From Streptomyces humicola (GTDB lineage: Bacteria; Actinomycetota; Actinomycetes; Streptomycetales; Streptomycetaceae), in the NCBI RefSeq assembly GCF_024436035.1, contig NZ_JANFNG010000019.1, positions 1 through 64,000 on the forward strand: 64,000 bases of DNA. The letters run 5' to 3'. Under the pieces are notes generated by a model. That model ran no database searches. It saw only the letters and a list, made by a program, of their open reading frames with translations, and had not been told where the DNA came from. The position numbers and the translations under genes are program-made. Position 1 is the stretch's first letter; the number at the start of each line of letters is the position of its first letter. Below are positions 40,521 to 49,758 of this stretch, piece by piece.

Positions 40521-42614
40521 GTGACATGGGCTGAAGCTGTACCGAATCTTCTCATCGGCTTGCGCGAGGGGCTCGAAGCCGGGCTGGTCGTCAGCATCCT
40601 GCTGGCCGCGCTGCGCAAGACCACGGTGGGTGAACAGCGGGTGTCGACGGCGCCGGTCTGGCTGGGCGTGCTCGGCGCGGTGATGGTCGCAGGCAGCTTC
40701 GCCGCGGTGCTGACGTTCTCGACCAGCGTGCTGTCCAGCGCTGCTCAGGAGGCGGTCGGGGGGCTGCTGAGCGTGCTCGCGGTCGGCCTGGTCACCGCGA
40801 TGGTGTTCTGGATGCGGCGTACTGCGTCCGGGCTGGCGGCGCAGCTGCGCGGCGAGGTCGAGCGGGCCGTATCGGTCGGAACGGGCGCGCTGGCCGTCAC
40901 CGCGTTCCTCGCCGTCGGCCGGGAGGGCCTGGAGACGACACTGTTCCTGTGGACGGCCGCGAAGGCCTCGGGCTCGACGCTCGCGCCGCTGGTCGGTGCG
41001 GGGCTGGGGCTGGCCGCGGCGACCGTGCTGTGCTGGCTGCTGTACCGGCAGGCCCTGCGGCTGAATCTCGGGGTGTTCTTCAGCCGGACTGCGCTGGCGC
41101 TGGTGGTGATCGCCGCGGGGGTGCTCGCGTATGGGCTCGGCGATCTGCAGGACGCGGAATGGCTGCCCGGCTACCACTGGGTCGCGTTCGATCTGACCGC
41201 GCACATCGACCCCAACTCCTGGTGGGTCTCCATCATGACCGGTGTCACAGAGCTGGCACCCAGGTTGACGATGCTTCAGATCGTGGCGTGGGCCGTGTAC
41301 TTGGCGGTCGTGGTCCCCGCGTTCGTCCGGGCCGGGCGCCCCGCCACCGCCCAGGCTCCTGACGCCCAGGCTCCCGCCACCTCCGAGTCACCGGCAGCGG
41401 ACGAGGAGCGCGGGCCGGGCCGGTGGGAGCGGCTGCTCGGCCGGCGCCCGTGGGCGGTGGCCGCCGTCCTGGTCGTGGTTCCCGCACTGGCGGCGGCGAC
41501 CACGATATCGATGCTGCCGTCCGGGGCCGCATCGTCGACGCAGACGGTGACGGTGACGCAGACCACCTGCGCCAAGGACTGGACCTCGGCACACGCGGGC
41601 ACGCAGACCTTCGAGGTGGAGAACAAGTCCGGCAAGGCCGGCGAGATCAATCTGGTCAATTCCGCCGGTGCCGTGGTGGGCGAGATCGAGACGATCGGCC
41701 CGGCGACCACCGCCGAGATGACCGCCACCTTGGGCAACGGCTCCTACACCATCAAGTGCCTGATGTCCGGGCAGCCGGAGCTCTCCTCGGCCACCGTGCA
41801 GGTCAGCGGTGCAGGCTCGCAGCAGGCAGCCCCGGCCGCCGTGGCACCGGTGACCGTGCAGCAGCTCACCGGCCCGAACAACGCCTACCAGGCCTATGCG
41901 GCCGGCGGCCTGACGCAGTTGTCCGGTGCGGTGGCCGCGATCGGCGCGGACCTGCGGCGGTCAGATCTCGCTGCGGCGAAGAACGACTGGCTCACCGCAC
42001 AGCTGGACTGGGAACGGGTCGGAGCCTCCTACGACAGCTTCGGCGACGCGGGCACCGCGGTCGACGGCCTGCCGGACGGTCTGCCCGGCGGCGTGCAGGA
42101 CAAGGACTTCACCGGCCTGCACCGCCTCGAATACGGGCTGTGGCACGGGCAGAGCGCGGCCCAGCTGATGCCCGTGGTGGACAAGCTCAGCACGGACATC
42201 GCCACCGTCCGGAAGAACCTGGGCAGCGACGACCTCGCGGGCGACCCCACCAACCTGCCGATCCGCGCGCACGAGATTCTCGAGGACGCGATGCGCGACC
42301 ACCTCTCGGGAATCGACGACCAGGGGGCGGGCGCGGCCTACCCGGAGACCTACGCCGACCTGCAGGTCACCCGCACCGTGCTCGGCGAGCTGTCCGGTCT
42401 GCTCACCACCCGGGCCCCGGCACTGATCCCCACGGCCAACCAGCAGATGGACACCCTGCAGTCCGCGCTGCTCGCCACCCGGACCGGCGGGCAGTGGCGC
42501 TCCCCGGAGCAGACCCCGCTGGCGGCGCGCCAGTCCGTCAACGCGGCGGTCGGCGCCCTGCTGGAGACCCTCGACCAGGTGCCCGACCTGCTCGAAGTAC
42601 CGCCCACGCACTGA
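40521..42614 (+). CDS. efeUO: EfeU-EfeO fusion: ferrous/ferric iron permease joined to periplasmic EfeO
   Basis: 697 residues. Residues 1-260 are an FTR1/EfeU permease with seven membrane helices and both iron-binding REGLE motifs (LREGLEAGL and VGREGLETTLF). An additional helix (WAVAAVLVVVPALAAATTI, about 315-333) carries the chain outside. Then comes a cupredoxin-like EfeO domain (about 345-425, Cys in TTCAKDW) and an M75/imelysin domain (about 445-697) with LHRLEYGLW and the metal-binding HEILEDAMRDHLSG. EfeU and EfeO are usually separate proteins. No ribosome binding site is present, so the transcript is probably leaderless. Iron-regulated through the upstream box. Confidence 0.92.
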   Translation: MTWAEAVPNLLIGLREGLEAGLVVSILLAALRKTTVGEQRVSTAPVWLGVLGAVMVAGSFAAVLTFSTSVLSSAAQEAVGGLLSVLAVGLVTAMVFWMRRTASGLAAQLRGEVERAVSVGTGALAVTAFLAVGREGLETTLFLWTAAKASGSTLAPLVGAGLGLAAATVLCWLLYRQALRLNLGVFFSRTALALVVIAAGVLAYGLGDLQDAEWLPGYHWVAFDLTAHIDPNSWWVSIMTGVTELAPRLTMLQIVAWAVYLAVVVPAFVRAGRPATAQAPDAQAPATSESPAADEERGPGRWERLLGRRPWAVAAVLVVVPALAAATTISMLPSGAASSTQTVTVTQTTCAKDWTSAHAGTQTFEVENKSGKAGEINLVNSAGAVVGEIETIGPATTAEMTATLGNGSYTIKCLMSGQPELSSATVQVSGAGSQQAAPAAVAPVTVQQLTGPNNAYQAYAAGGLTQLSGAVAAIGADLRRSDLAAAKNDWLTAQLDWERVGASYDSFGDAGTAVDGLPDGLPGGVQDKDFTGLHRLEYGLWHGQSAAQLMPVVDKLSTDIATVRKNLGSDDLAGDPTNLPIRAHEILEDAMRDHLSGIDDQGAGAAYPETYADLQVTRTVLGELSGLLTTRAPALIPTANQQMDTLQSALLATRTGGQWRSPEQTPLAARQSVNAAVGALLETLDQVPDLLEVPPTH

Positions 42615-42657
42615 CCACGAGCATGCAGAAGCATTCGGAAGAGATAGGCACCCCACG

Positions 42658-43893
42658 ATGAATGTCAGCCGTCGCCGATTCCTCCACGGCACCGCCGCAG
42701 GCGCAGCCGGTACTGCTCTGACCGGCGGCATGCTCATCGGCGGGGCCCACGCGGACGCGCGCGCCGCCGCCGGCAGCGGCCCGGCGACCGCCGACTCCTA
42801 CCCGTTCCATGGCGCGCACCAGGCCGGGATCCTGACCCCCGGACCGGCGGACAAGCAGAGCGCCGCCTGCTACGCCGCATTCGACGTCACCGCCAAGAAC
42901 AAGGCGGAGCTGGCCGATCTGATGAAGACGCTGACCACGCGGGCCCGCTTCCTCACCGCGGGCGGCACGCCCGAGAACCTGGGGATCGGTCAGCCGCCGC
43001 CGGACAGCGACGTCCTCGGCCCGGTCATCCCCGCCGACGGGCTCACCATGACCCTGTCCGTGGGCTCCAGCCTCTTCGACGACCGCTTCGGCCTCGCCAC
43101 GCTGAAGCCGGCCAAGCTGACGCCGATGCGCATATTCCCCAACGACTCGCCGGACCCAGCCTGGATGCACGGCGACCTGCTGCTGCAGCTGTGCGCCAAT
43201 CACCCCGACACCATCCACCACACCATCCGCGACATCGCCAAGCACACCCGCGGTGCGATGCAGCTGCGCTGGAAGATCGACGGCTACAACTCCCCGCCCC
43301 GGCCATCGGGCACCGGCCGGAACCTGCTCGGTTTCAAGGACGGCACGGCGAATCCCACCGGCACCACCGCCTCCGACCTGATCTGGGTCGACGACCCCGC
43401 CGAGCCCGCCTGGGCCCGCGGCGGCTCGTACCAGGTGGTCCGGCTGATCCGGATGCTCGTCGAGTTCTGGGACCGCGTCTCCATCAACGAGCAGGAGAAC
43501 ATGTTCGGCCGCCGCCGCGACTCCGGAGCGCCGTTGGACGGCACCAACGAGTTCGACACCCCGAACTACGCCGCCGACCCCAAGGGCTCGGTCATCCCCC
43601 TCGACTCCCACATCCGCCTCGCCAACCCGAGGACGCCCACGACCGCGAACCAGAGGCTGCTGCGCCGCTCGTACAACTACGACCTCGGCGTCGACCAGAA
43701 CGGCGACCTGCAGGCCGGGCACATCTTCACCTGCTTCCAGCAGGACGTGCAGCGCCAGTTCGAGACCGTCCAGACCCGCCTGATCAACGAACCGCTGGTC
43801 GACTACGTCCAGCCCTTCGGCGGCGGCTACTTCTATGTCCTGCCGGGCGTCGCCGACACCCGCGACTGGTACGGCCGCGCCCTGCTCACCTGA
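42658..43893 (+). CDS. efeB: EfeB, Tat-exported DyP-type peroxidase
   Basis: 411 residues. Tat signal SRRRFLHGTAAGAAG at the N-terminus. DyP hallmarks: FHGAHQAGILTP, GFKDGTANP with catalytic Asp228, and proximal heme ligand His318 in DSHIRLANPR. The intact C-terminus reads GGGYFYVLPGV. EfeB oxidises ferrous iron or extracts iron from heme for the EfeUO system. It is 43 bases downstream of the fusion and so shares its iron-regulated promoter. Followed by a perfect terminator. Confidence 0.95.
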   Translation: MNVSRRRFLHGTAAGAAGTALTGGMLIGGAHADARAAAGSGPATADSYPFHGAHQAGILTPGPADKQSAACYAAFDVTAKNKAELADLMKTLTTRARFLTAGGTPENLGIGQPPPDSDVLGPVIPADGLTMTLSVGSSLFDDRFGLATLKPAKLTPMRIFPNDSPDPAWMHGDLLLQLCANHPDTIHHTIRDIAKHTRGAMQLRWKIDGYNSPPRPSGTGRNLLGFKDGTANPTGTTASDLIWVDDPAEPAWARGGSYQVVRLIRMLVEFWDRVSINEQENMFGRRRDSGAPLDGTNEFDTPNYAADPKGSVIPLDSHIRLANPRTPTTANQRLLRRSYNYDLGVDQNGDLQAGHIFTCFQQDVQRQFETVQTRLINEPLVDYVQPFGGGYFYVLPGVADTRDWYGRALLT

Positions 43894-43907
43894 GTAGAAG
43901 CGGAAAG

Positions 43908-43935
43908 GCCCCGGAACCTCGACGGTTCCGGGGCC
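43908..43935. terminator. Bidirectional terminator between efeB and aspS
   Basis: GGCCCCGGAACC pairs perfectly with GGTTCCGGGGCC over 12 bp with a 4-base loop. It serves two convergent genes. Confidence 0.85.
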
Positions 43936-43957
43936 CTCGTATGCCGTGCCCTGCCTG

Positions 43958-45727
43958 CTACTTGTTGCTCGGGGGCGGCTTGCGGATGCTCAGGTGCAGC
44001 TCCTTCAGCCGCGCCTCGTCGACCTCGCTCGGCGCACCCATCAGCAGGTCCTGCGCGGTCTGGTTGAGCGGGAAGGCGATGGTCTCGCGGATGTTGGGCT
44101 CGTCGGCGAGGAGCATCACGATGCGGTCTACGCCCGGCGCGATGCCGCCGTGCGGCGGGGCGCCGAAGTGGAAGGCGCGCAGCATGCCGCCGAACTCCTT
44201 CTCCACCTGCTCGCGCGCATAGCCGGCGATCTCGAACGCCTTGTACATCACGTCCGGCTCGTGGTTACGGATCGCGCCCGACGACAGCTCGACGCCGTTG
44301 CAGACGATGTCGTACTGCCACGCCAGGATGTCCAGTGGGTCCTTGGTCTGCAGCGCTTCGAGCCCGCCCTGCGGCATGGAGAACGGGTTGTGGCTGAACT
44401 CGATCTGCCCGGTGTCCTCGTTCCGCTCGAACATCGGGAAGTCGACGATCCAGCAGAAGCGGAAGACGTCCTCCTCGAAGTGGCCGGCCCGCCTGGCGGC
44501 CTCCACGCGCACCGCGCCCATGATCTTCGAGACCTCGTCGAACTCGCCCGCCCCGAAGAAGACCGCGGTGCCGGGCTTGCCGTCCACGGCCTCGACCAGC
44601 GCCTTGACGTCCTCCTCGGTGAGGAACTTGGCGATCGGGCCGGTCAGCGCGTTGTCCTCGCCGATGCGGATCCATGCGAGGCCCTTCGCGCCGAGCTCGA
44701 CGGCGAACTCGCCCATCTGGTCGAAGAAACGGCGCGGCTGGTCCGCGGTGTCCGGTACGGCCAGCGCCCGCACGTGCTTGCCCGCGAAGGCCTTGAAGCC
44801 GGAGTTCGCGAAGATCTGCGACACGTCGACGAGTTCGAGCTTGGCGCGCAGATCCGGCTTGTCGGAGCCGTACTTGAGCATCGCCTCGCGGAACGGGACG
44901 CGCGGGAACGGCGAGGTGACGTGACGGCCGCCGCCGAACTCCTCGAACAGCTCGGTCATCACCTTCTCGATGACCTCGAAGACATCCTCCTGCTCGACGA
45001 AGCTCATTTCGACGTCGAGCTGATAGAACTCGCCGGGCGACCGGTCGGCGCGGCTGTCCTCGTCACGGAAGCACGGCGCGATCTGGAAGTAGCGGTCGAA
45101 GCCGGCGATCATCAGCAGCTGCTTGAACTGCTGCGGTGCCTGCGGCAGCGCGTAGAACTTGCCGGGGTGCAGCCGCGAGGGCACCAGGAAGTCGCGTGCG
45201 CCCTCGGGCGAGGTGGCCGACAGGATCGGGGTGGCCATCTCGTTGAAGCCGAGCGCCGTCATCTTCTCGCGGATGGCGGCGATCACGGCCGAGCGCAGCA
45301 TGATGTTGCGGTGCATGCGCTGGCGTCGCAGGTCGAGGAAGCGGTGGGTGAGCCTCTTGTCCTCGGAGACACCGTCCTCGGGGAAGACGGGGAAGGGCAG
45401 CGGGTCGGCGGCGCCGAGCACCTCGGCCTCGGTGACCTCGACCTCGATCTCGCCGGTCGGCAGCTCCGGGTTGACGTTCTCCGTGCCGCGGGCGCGCACG
45501 CGGCCGTCGACGCGGATCACGGACTCCTTGGTCTGCCGGTCCAGCGCCTCGTACGCCGGGGTCCCCGGGTGGGCGATCAGCTGGACGACGCCGTAGTGGT
45601 CCCGCAGATCGACGAAGAGGATGCCGCCCAGATCACGCCGGTTGTGCAGCCAACCGGACAGGCGCACCCTGGCGTCGACGTCGGCGGCGCGGAGTTCGCC
45701 GCAGGTGTGGGACCGGTACCGATGCAT
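43958..45727 (-). CDS. aspS: Aspartyl-tRNA synthetase
   Basis: 589 residues, the usual bacterial length. N-terminal OB-fold anticodon domain ([26 protein letters not shown]), class II motif 2 in [30 protein letters not shown], the bacterial GAD insertion in the middle, and motif 3 in [14 protein letters not shown]. The ATG at 45727 begins [14 protein letters not shown], the normal family start. The Asp/Asn specificity of the tRNA cannot be judged here. Convergent with efeB. Confidence 0.97.
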   Translation of the reverse strand: MHRYRSHTCGELRAADVDARVRLSGWLHNRRDLGGILFVDLRDHYGVVQLIAHPGTPAYEALDRQTKESVIRVDGRVRARGTENVNPELPTGEIEVEVTEAEVLGAADPLPFPVFPEDGVSEDKRLTHRFLDLRRQRMHRNIMLRSAVIAAIREKMTALGFNEMATPILSATSPEGARDFLVPSRLHPGKFYALPQAPQQFKQLLMIAGFDRYFQIAPCFRDEDSRADRSPGEFYQLDVEMSFVEQEDVFEVIEKVMTELFEEFGGGRHVTSPFPRVPFREAMLKYGSDKPDLRAKLELVDVSQIFANSGFKAFAGKHVRALAVPDTADQPRRFFDQMGEFAVELGAKGLAWIRIGEDNALTGPIAKFLTEEDVKALVEAVDGKPGTAVFFGAGEFDEVSKIMGAVRVEAARRAGHFEEDVFRFCWIVDFPMFERNEDTGQIEFSHNPFSMPQGGLEALQTKDPLDILAWQYDIVCNGVELSSGAIRNHEPDVMYKAFEIAGYAREQVEKEFGGMLRAFHFGAPPHGGIAPGVDRIVMLLADEPNIRETIAFPLNQTAQDLLMGAPSEVDEARLKELHLSIRKPPPSNK

Positions 45728-45747
45728 CGTCCATCCAACTCTGGGGT

Positions 45748-45765
45748 CCGGGGGCCGGCCCCCGG
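45748..45765 (-). promoter_or_regulatory. 18-bp palindrome in the aspS leader
   Basis: CCGGGGGCCGGCCCCCGG, perfectly self-complementary, lies 20 bases upstream of the aspS start codon. As RNA it would form a very stable hairpin or favour duplex formation. Confidence 0.4.
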
Positions 45766-45904
45766 CCCACCGTAAAAACACAGAACACAGCAGGCTCCCC
45801 AAAGAGTACCGTGACACCCCACCTCGATCTTTGGCATATACATGGCGACGCCCTGCACCAACCCAAGTAACACAGGGGTAGATATCTGAGGAAATCTCAT
45901 TAAA

Positions 45905-48067
45905 GTGGGCTCGATGTATTCGGATGGCGCCCCACAGCCGGTCCGGGCCGAAGACGTCCTGACGGCCGTCGGCACCGGCCTTTGGCATTGGGACAGCGTC
46001 TCCGGAGTCGTCGAGATGGACCGCGTCACCGCCCGGCTGCTGGGCCTGCCGCCCCAGCCCGCGAAGGTACGGGACACCGTGATACGGGCCCGGTACCACG
46101 TCGAGGACTACGTCGAATTCAGCAGGCTCGTCTCCCTCGCGCTGACCGAGGGCACCGTCGCCGAGTCCGTCCTGCGGGTTGTCGGGGACGACGGCACGAT
46201 CCTGCGCCGGGTGCGCAACCGCGTCCACCCGATCGGGTCAGGCGAGGTGCTCTTCCTCGGCGGAACGCTGCAGGAGGTCCCCGAGGGCTGCCCGCAGATG
46301 CCCACCACGGGCATGACCCCGGGCACCCTGGACTGGCAGCGCTCGCGCGAGGCCTTCCTGCTCGACGCCGGGCGCGCGCTCGCCGAGGCGAACAGCACCG
46401 CCGAAGTGTTGCGGGTGGCCTCCACCCTGTCCATGCCCGGCTTCTCGCCCGAGGGCATGGCGATCTTCAAGGTCGAGGGCGACCGGCTGAACATCATCGG
46501 CCACCACGGCCACAGGGAGGGCGACGAGCGCCCGTTCCTGGAGATGCCGGTGGAGACCAACTATCCGGCGGCCGAGGTGGCCCGCACCGGCCGCGCCATC
46601 TATCTGCCCACCCCCGGCGCCTACCGCGAGCGGTTCCCCGACACCTGGCCGATCGTCGAGCCGTTCGGCCGCTCCTCCTGGGCGTTCCTGCCGCTCGTCG
46701 TGGCCGGCGGGACGATCGGCGCCTGGCTCGCCGCCTTCCGCAACCACGTCGACTTCACCCCGGACGAGCGGTCCGTGCTCACCACGGTGGCACGGATGCT
46801 CGCCCAGGCACTCGACCGCGCCCACCTGCAGGAATCCGAGCGCGAGCTCTCCGACGGGCTGCAGCGCACGATGATGCCCACTCACAAGGCGGAGATCGGC
46901 GGAATGGCGCTCGCCGCGCGCTACGTGCCCACCGGCGGCGGGCTGCGGGTCGGCGGCGACTGGTACGACGTGATCGACCTGCCGTCCGGCCGCACCGCCC
47001 TGGTCATCGGCGACGTCCAGGGGCACGACGTCCACGCGGCCGGGCTGATGGGGCAGCTGCGGATAGCCCTGCGCGCCTACGCCTCCGAGGGGCATGCGCC
47101 GGACGCGGTGCTCTCGCGCGCCTCCCGCTTCCTCGCCGGGCTCAGCGCGCCGGGACCGGACGGTAACGGCCAGGGCCACGCCGAGGCCGCGGCCGAACGC
47201 TTCGCCACCTGCCTCTACCTCGAGGTCAACCCGGGGTGCGGAACCATCGAGATCGCCAGAGCCGGCCACCTCGACCCGGCGATACGCCTCGCCGACGGAA
47301 CGACGATCATCCGGCACACGCCGGGCGGCCTACCGCTCGGCATCGACCCCGACGCCGACTACCCGACGACGCGCCTCGCCCTCGACCCGGGTGAGGTGCT
47401 TCTGGTGTGCACGGACGGACTGATCGAGACCGGCGGCCACGACATGGACTCCGGCTGGACCCGGCTGACGAAAGTGCTGAGCGAGGGCCCCGTCGACGAC
47501 CTGGAATCGCTCGCCGACTCGCTCGTCACCGCCGTGCACGGCCCGCCGTCCCACCACACCACGGGACCGCTCGCGGACCGCCGCGAGGACGACCTGGCGC
47601 TGCTGCTGTTGCGCTGCGGCGAAGCCGGGGACGATATGGCGTTCCCGGCGCGCCGTGCGGTGCTCACCGTCGCCCAGGACGAACCGAAGCGGATCAAGGG
47701 CGCACGGGACGAGGTGCGCGCGCTGCTCCACGACTGGAACGGCCCCGAACAGGTCGACGCGGCCGTGCTCATGGTCTCGGAGATGTGCACCAACGTGCTC
47801 GTGCACACCGACGGCGACGCGGCGCTGAGCGTCACCATCCTCGGCCGCCCGGGCTCGCGCAGCTTGCGCATCGAGGTGGCCGACCGCAGCGACGACATGC
47901 CGCACCGGCGCTCGCCGGGCGAGATGGCTTCGTCCGGGCGCGGACTGATGCTGCTCGACGAGCTGGCGGCCGCGTGGGGCGTGGAGCCGCGGGGGAACGG
48001 GAAGTCGATCTGGTTCGAGCTGTACGAGGCGCAGGCCCAAGCCCACGCCGGCGCGTATCGGGCGTGA
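45905..48067 (+). CDS. PAS-GAF-SpoIIE/PP2C phosphatase fused to an RsbW-like kinase
   Basis: 720 residues. PAS domain (about 15-125), GAF domain (about 150-305), SpoIIE PP2C domain (about 325-555) with all metal motifs ([41 protein letters not shown]) and a C-terminal HATPase domain (about 570-710) with N box [14 protein letters not shown] and [11 protein letters not shown]. One chain therefore has both phosphatase and kinase-type domains. The GTG at 45905 or the ATG at 45914 may start it; neither has a clear ribosome binding site. Divergent from aspS. Confidence 0.9.
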   Translation: MGSMYSDGAPQPVRAEDVLTAVGTGLWHWDSVSGVVEMDRVTARLLGLPPQPAKVRDTVIRARYHVEDYVEFSRLVSLALTEGTVAESVLRVVGDDGTILRRVRNRVHPIGSGEVLFLGGTLQEVPEGCPQMPTTGMTPGTLDWQRSREAFLLDAGRALAEANSTAEVLRVASTLSMPGFSPEGMAIFKVEGDRLNIIGHHGHREGDERPFLEMPVETNYPAAEVARTGRAIYLPTPGAYRERFPDTWPIVEPFGRSSWAFLPLVVAGGTIGAWLAAFRNHVDFTPDERSVLTTVARMLAQALDRAHLQESERELSDGLQRTMMPTHKAEIGGMALAARYVPTGGGLRVGGDWYDVIDLPSGRTALVIGDVQGHDVHAAGLMGQLRIALRAYASEGHAPDAVLSRASRFLAGLSAPGPDGNGQGHAEAAAERFATCLYLEVNPGCGTIEIARAGHLDPAIRLADGTTIIRHTPGGLPLGIDPDADYPTTRLALDPGEVLLVCTDGLIETGGHDMDSGWTRLTKVLSEGPVDDLESLADSLVTAVHGPPSHHTTGPLADRREDDLALLLLRCGEAGDDMAFPARRAVLTVAQDEPKRIKGARDEVRALLHDWNGPEQVDAAVLMVSEMCTNVLVHTDGDAALSVTILGRPGSRSLRIEVADRSDDMPHRRSPGEMASSGRGLMLLDELAAAWGVEPRGNGKSIWFELYEAQAQAHAGAYRA

Positions 48068-48084
48068 TCAGGGGTGCGCCACCG

Positions 48085-49038
48085 TCAGGCGTGCGCCACC
48101 GGGACGGTGCCGAGCCGTCCCGCCTTGAAGTCCTCGAAGGCCTGCGCCAGCTCGGCGTGCGTGTTCATCACGAACGGCCCGTAGTGGAACATCGGCTCGC
48201 GGATCGGCGCACCGCCGAGCAGCACGACCTCGAAATTGGCGCTGCGGGAGTCCTGCGTCTCGTCGGCGCGGATGGTGAGCGAGTCCCCGCTGCCGAAAAC
48301 GACCGCCTGCCCCATGCGGAACGGCCGCCCCTGCGTGCCGGCCGCGCCGCGCCCTGCGAGTCCGTAGGCGAGTGCGTTGAACTCCGGGCGCCAGGGCAGC
48401 GTCAGCTCGGCGCCCGGGTTGACGGACGCGTGGATCATCGTGATCGGGGTGTGCGTCGAGCCGGGCCCGGCGTGGTCCGCGAGATCGCCCGCGATCAGCC
48501 GGAGCAGCGCACCGCCGTCCTCGGAGGCGAGCAGTTTGACGCTCCCGCCACGGATGTCCTGGTACTTCGGCGGGATCATCTTGTCGTGGCTCGGCAGATT
48601 GACCCACAGCTGAAGGCCGTGGAAGAGCCCTCCGGAGACCACGAGCTCCTCGGGCGGAGTCTCGATGTGCAGCAGGCCGGAGCCCGCGGTCATCCACTGC
48701 GTGTCGCCGTCGGTGATGACGCCGCCACCGCCGTGCGAGTCCTGGTGCACAAACGTTCCGTCGATGATGTACGTGACGGTTTCGAAGCCGCGGTGAGGGT
48801 GCCAGGGCGTTCCCTTGGCCTCTCCGACCGCGTACTCCACCTCACCCATCTGGTCCATCATGATGAACGGATCGAGGTGGCGGTAGTCGATTCCGGCGAA
48901 GGCGCGGCGGACCGGGAAGCCCTCGCCCTCGAATCCGCTCGGCGCGGTGGAGACGGCGAGCACCGGCCGGGGAACGGCGCCCGAAGGCGCAGCCACACGC
49001 GGCAGGGCCAACGGGTTCTGTGCGGTCACGGCAGGCAT
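48085..49038 (-). CDS. Pirin family protein
   Basis: 317 residues, bicupin fold. The N-terminal cupin has PWHPHRGFETVTYIIDGTFVHQDSHG with the three His and downstream acidic metal ligands, followed by WMTAGSGLLHIETP and GLQLWVNLP. The C-terminal cupin ends FHYGPFVMNTHAELAQAFEDFKAGRLG. Bacterial pirins act as quercetinases or modulate pyruvate metabolism. The promoter region carries an inverted repeat (49055-49085). Confidence 0.92.
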   Translation of the reverse strand: MPAVTAQNPLALPRVAAPSGAVPRPVLAVSTAPSGFEGEGFPVRRAFAGIDYRHLDPFIMMDQMGEVEYAVGEAKGTPWHPHRGFETVTYIIDGTFVHQDSHGGGGVITDGDTQWMTAGSGLLHIETPPEELVVSGGLFHGLQLWVNLPSHDKMIPPKYQDIRGGSVKLLASEDGGALLRLIAGDLADHAGPGSTHTPITMIHASVNPGAELTLPWRPEFNALAYGLAGRGAAGTQGRPFRMGQAVVFGSGDSLTIRADETQDSRSANFEVVLLGGAPIREPMFHYGPFVMNTHAELAQAFEDFKAGRLGTVPVAHA

Positions 49039-49054
49039 GACACCCTCCTCGGAT

Positions 49055-49085
49055 GTTCAACGTTCAACTTAGTTGAAGGGTGAAC
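49055..49085. promoter_or_regulatory. Nested inverted repeat upstream of pirin (MarR-type operator pattern)
   Basis: TTCAACTTAGTTGAA (49063-49077) is palindromic about its centre, and a further GTTCAA (49055-49060) and GTGAAC (49080-49085) flank it symmetrically. The site is 17-47 bases upstream of the pirin start. Confidence 0.55.
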
Positions 49086-49171
49086 AAGCCGCAAGAGGTA
49101 CTCATTCCCGTCGTCACAAAATCAGCCATCTGCGCAGCAGTGGCATGTAGCCGTCTGTGCAGCAACGGCGT

Positions 49172-49639
49172 CTAGCCATACATACGGCGCATCGCGAAGT
49201 CGACCATCTGCTCGACCGCCTTCGCGTCGAAGACCATCCGGTGCTCGCCCTCCATGTCGAGCACGAATCCGTATCCCGTCGGCAGCAGGTCCAGCACCTC
49301 CGCACCCGTGATCATGAAGTACTTAGACTCCTTGCCCGCATACCGGCGCAGCTGCTTGAGCGAAGTGAACATCGGGATCACGGGCTGCTGGGTGTTGTGC
49401 AGCGCCAGGAAGCCGGGATTCTCGCCGCGCGGGCAGTAGACCTTGGAGGTGGCGAAGATGTTCTGGAAGTCCTCAGCGGACATCGACCCCGTGGTGAAGG
49501 CCCGCACGGCGTCGGCGAGCGACGGCGGCGACGGCTCGGGGTACAGCGGCGGCTGCCCCGCGTACCCGCCGGGTCCCGGCGCTCCGACGGGGGGCGGTGC
49601 GGTGGCGCCTGCTGCAGAGGTCTGGTCGTAGCCGTACAC
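49172..49639 (-). CDS. SseB-domain protein
   Basis: 155 residues, GTG start. A Pro/Gly-rich N-terminus (1-40) precedes an SseB-like N-terminal domain: SKVYCPRGENPGFLALHNTQQPVIPMFTSLKQLRRYAG, then ITGAEVLDLLPTGYGFVLD. Actinobacterial genes with this domain are mostly uncharacterised; some relate to secretion or act as enhancers of serine sensitivity. Its start lies ~120 bases from the divergent acyl-CoA dehydrogenase gene. Confidence 0.8.
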   Translation of the reverse strand: MYGYDQTSAAGATAPPPVGAPGPGGYAGQPPLYPEPSPPSLADAVRAFTTGSMSAEDFQNIFATSKVYCPRGENPGFLALHNTQQPVIPMFTSLKQLRRYAGKESKYFMITGAEVLDLLPTGYGFVLDMEGEHRMVFDAKAVEQMVDFAMRRMYG

Positions 49640-49689
49640 GCGCTACAGAGTAACGAGGGTCATAGACCCGAACGGTGGTTGCTTCTTAT

Positions 49690-49701
49690 TACCCGCGGGT
49701 A
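49690..49701. promoter_or_regulatory. Perfect palindrome upstream of the acyl-CoA dehydrogenase gene
   Basis: TACCCGCGGGTA, with AT-rich flanks, 58 bases before the ATG; a second small repeat CTACT-N4-AGTAG follows at 49714-49727. The pattern suits a TetR/FadR-type fatty-acid regulator. Its position between divergent genes allows control of either. Confidence 0.45.
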
Positions 49702-49758
49702 GCATAGTGGCGACTACTAACCAGTAGAGCTTCTCCCGACCAGACGGAGCCTTACGTC

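Noticed and set aside
43946-45775. 609-codon plus-strand frame opposite aspS
   Set aside because: Translation is compositional noise mirrored from aspS, which is unmistakable on the other strand.
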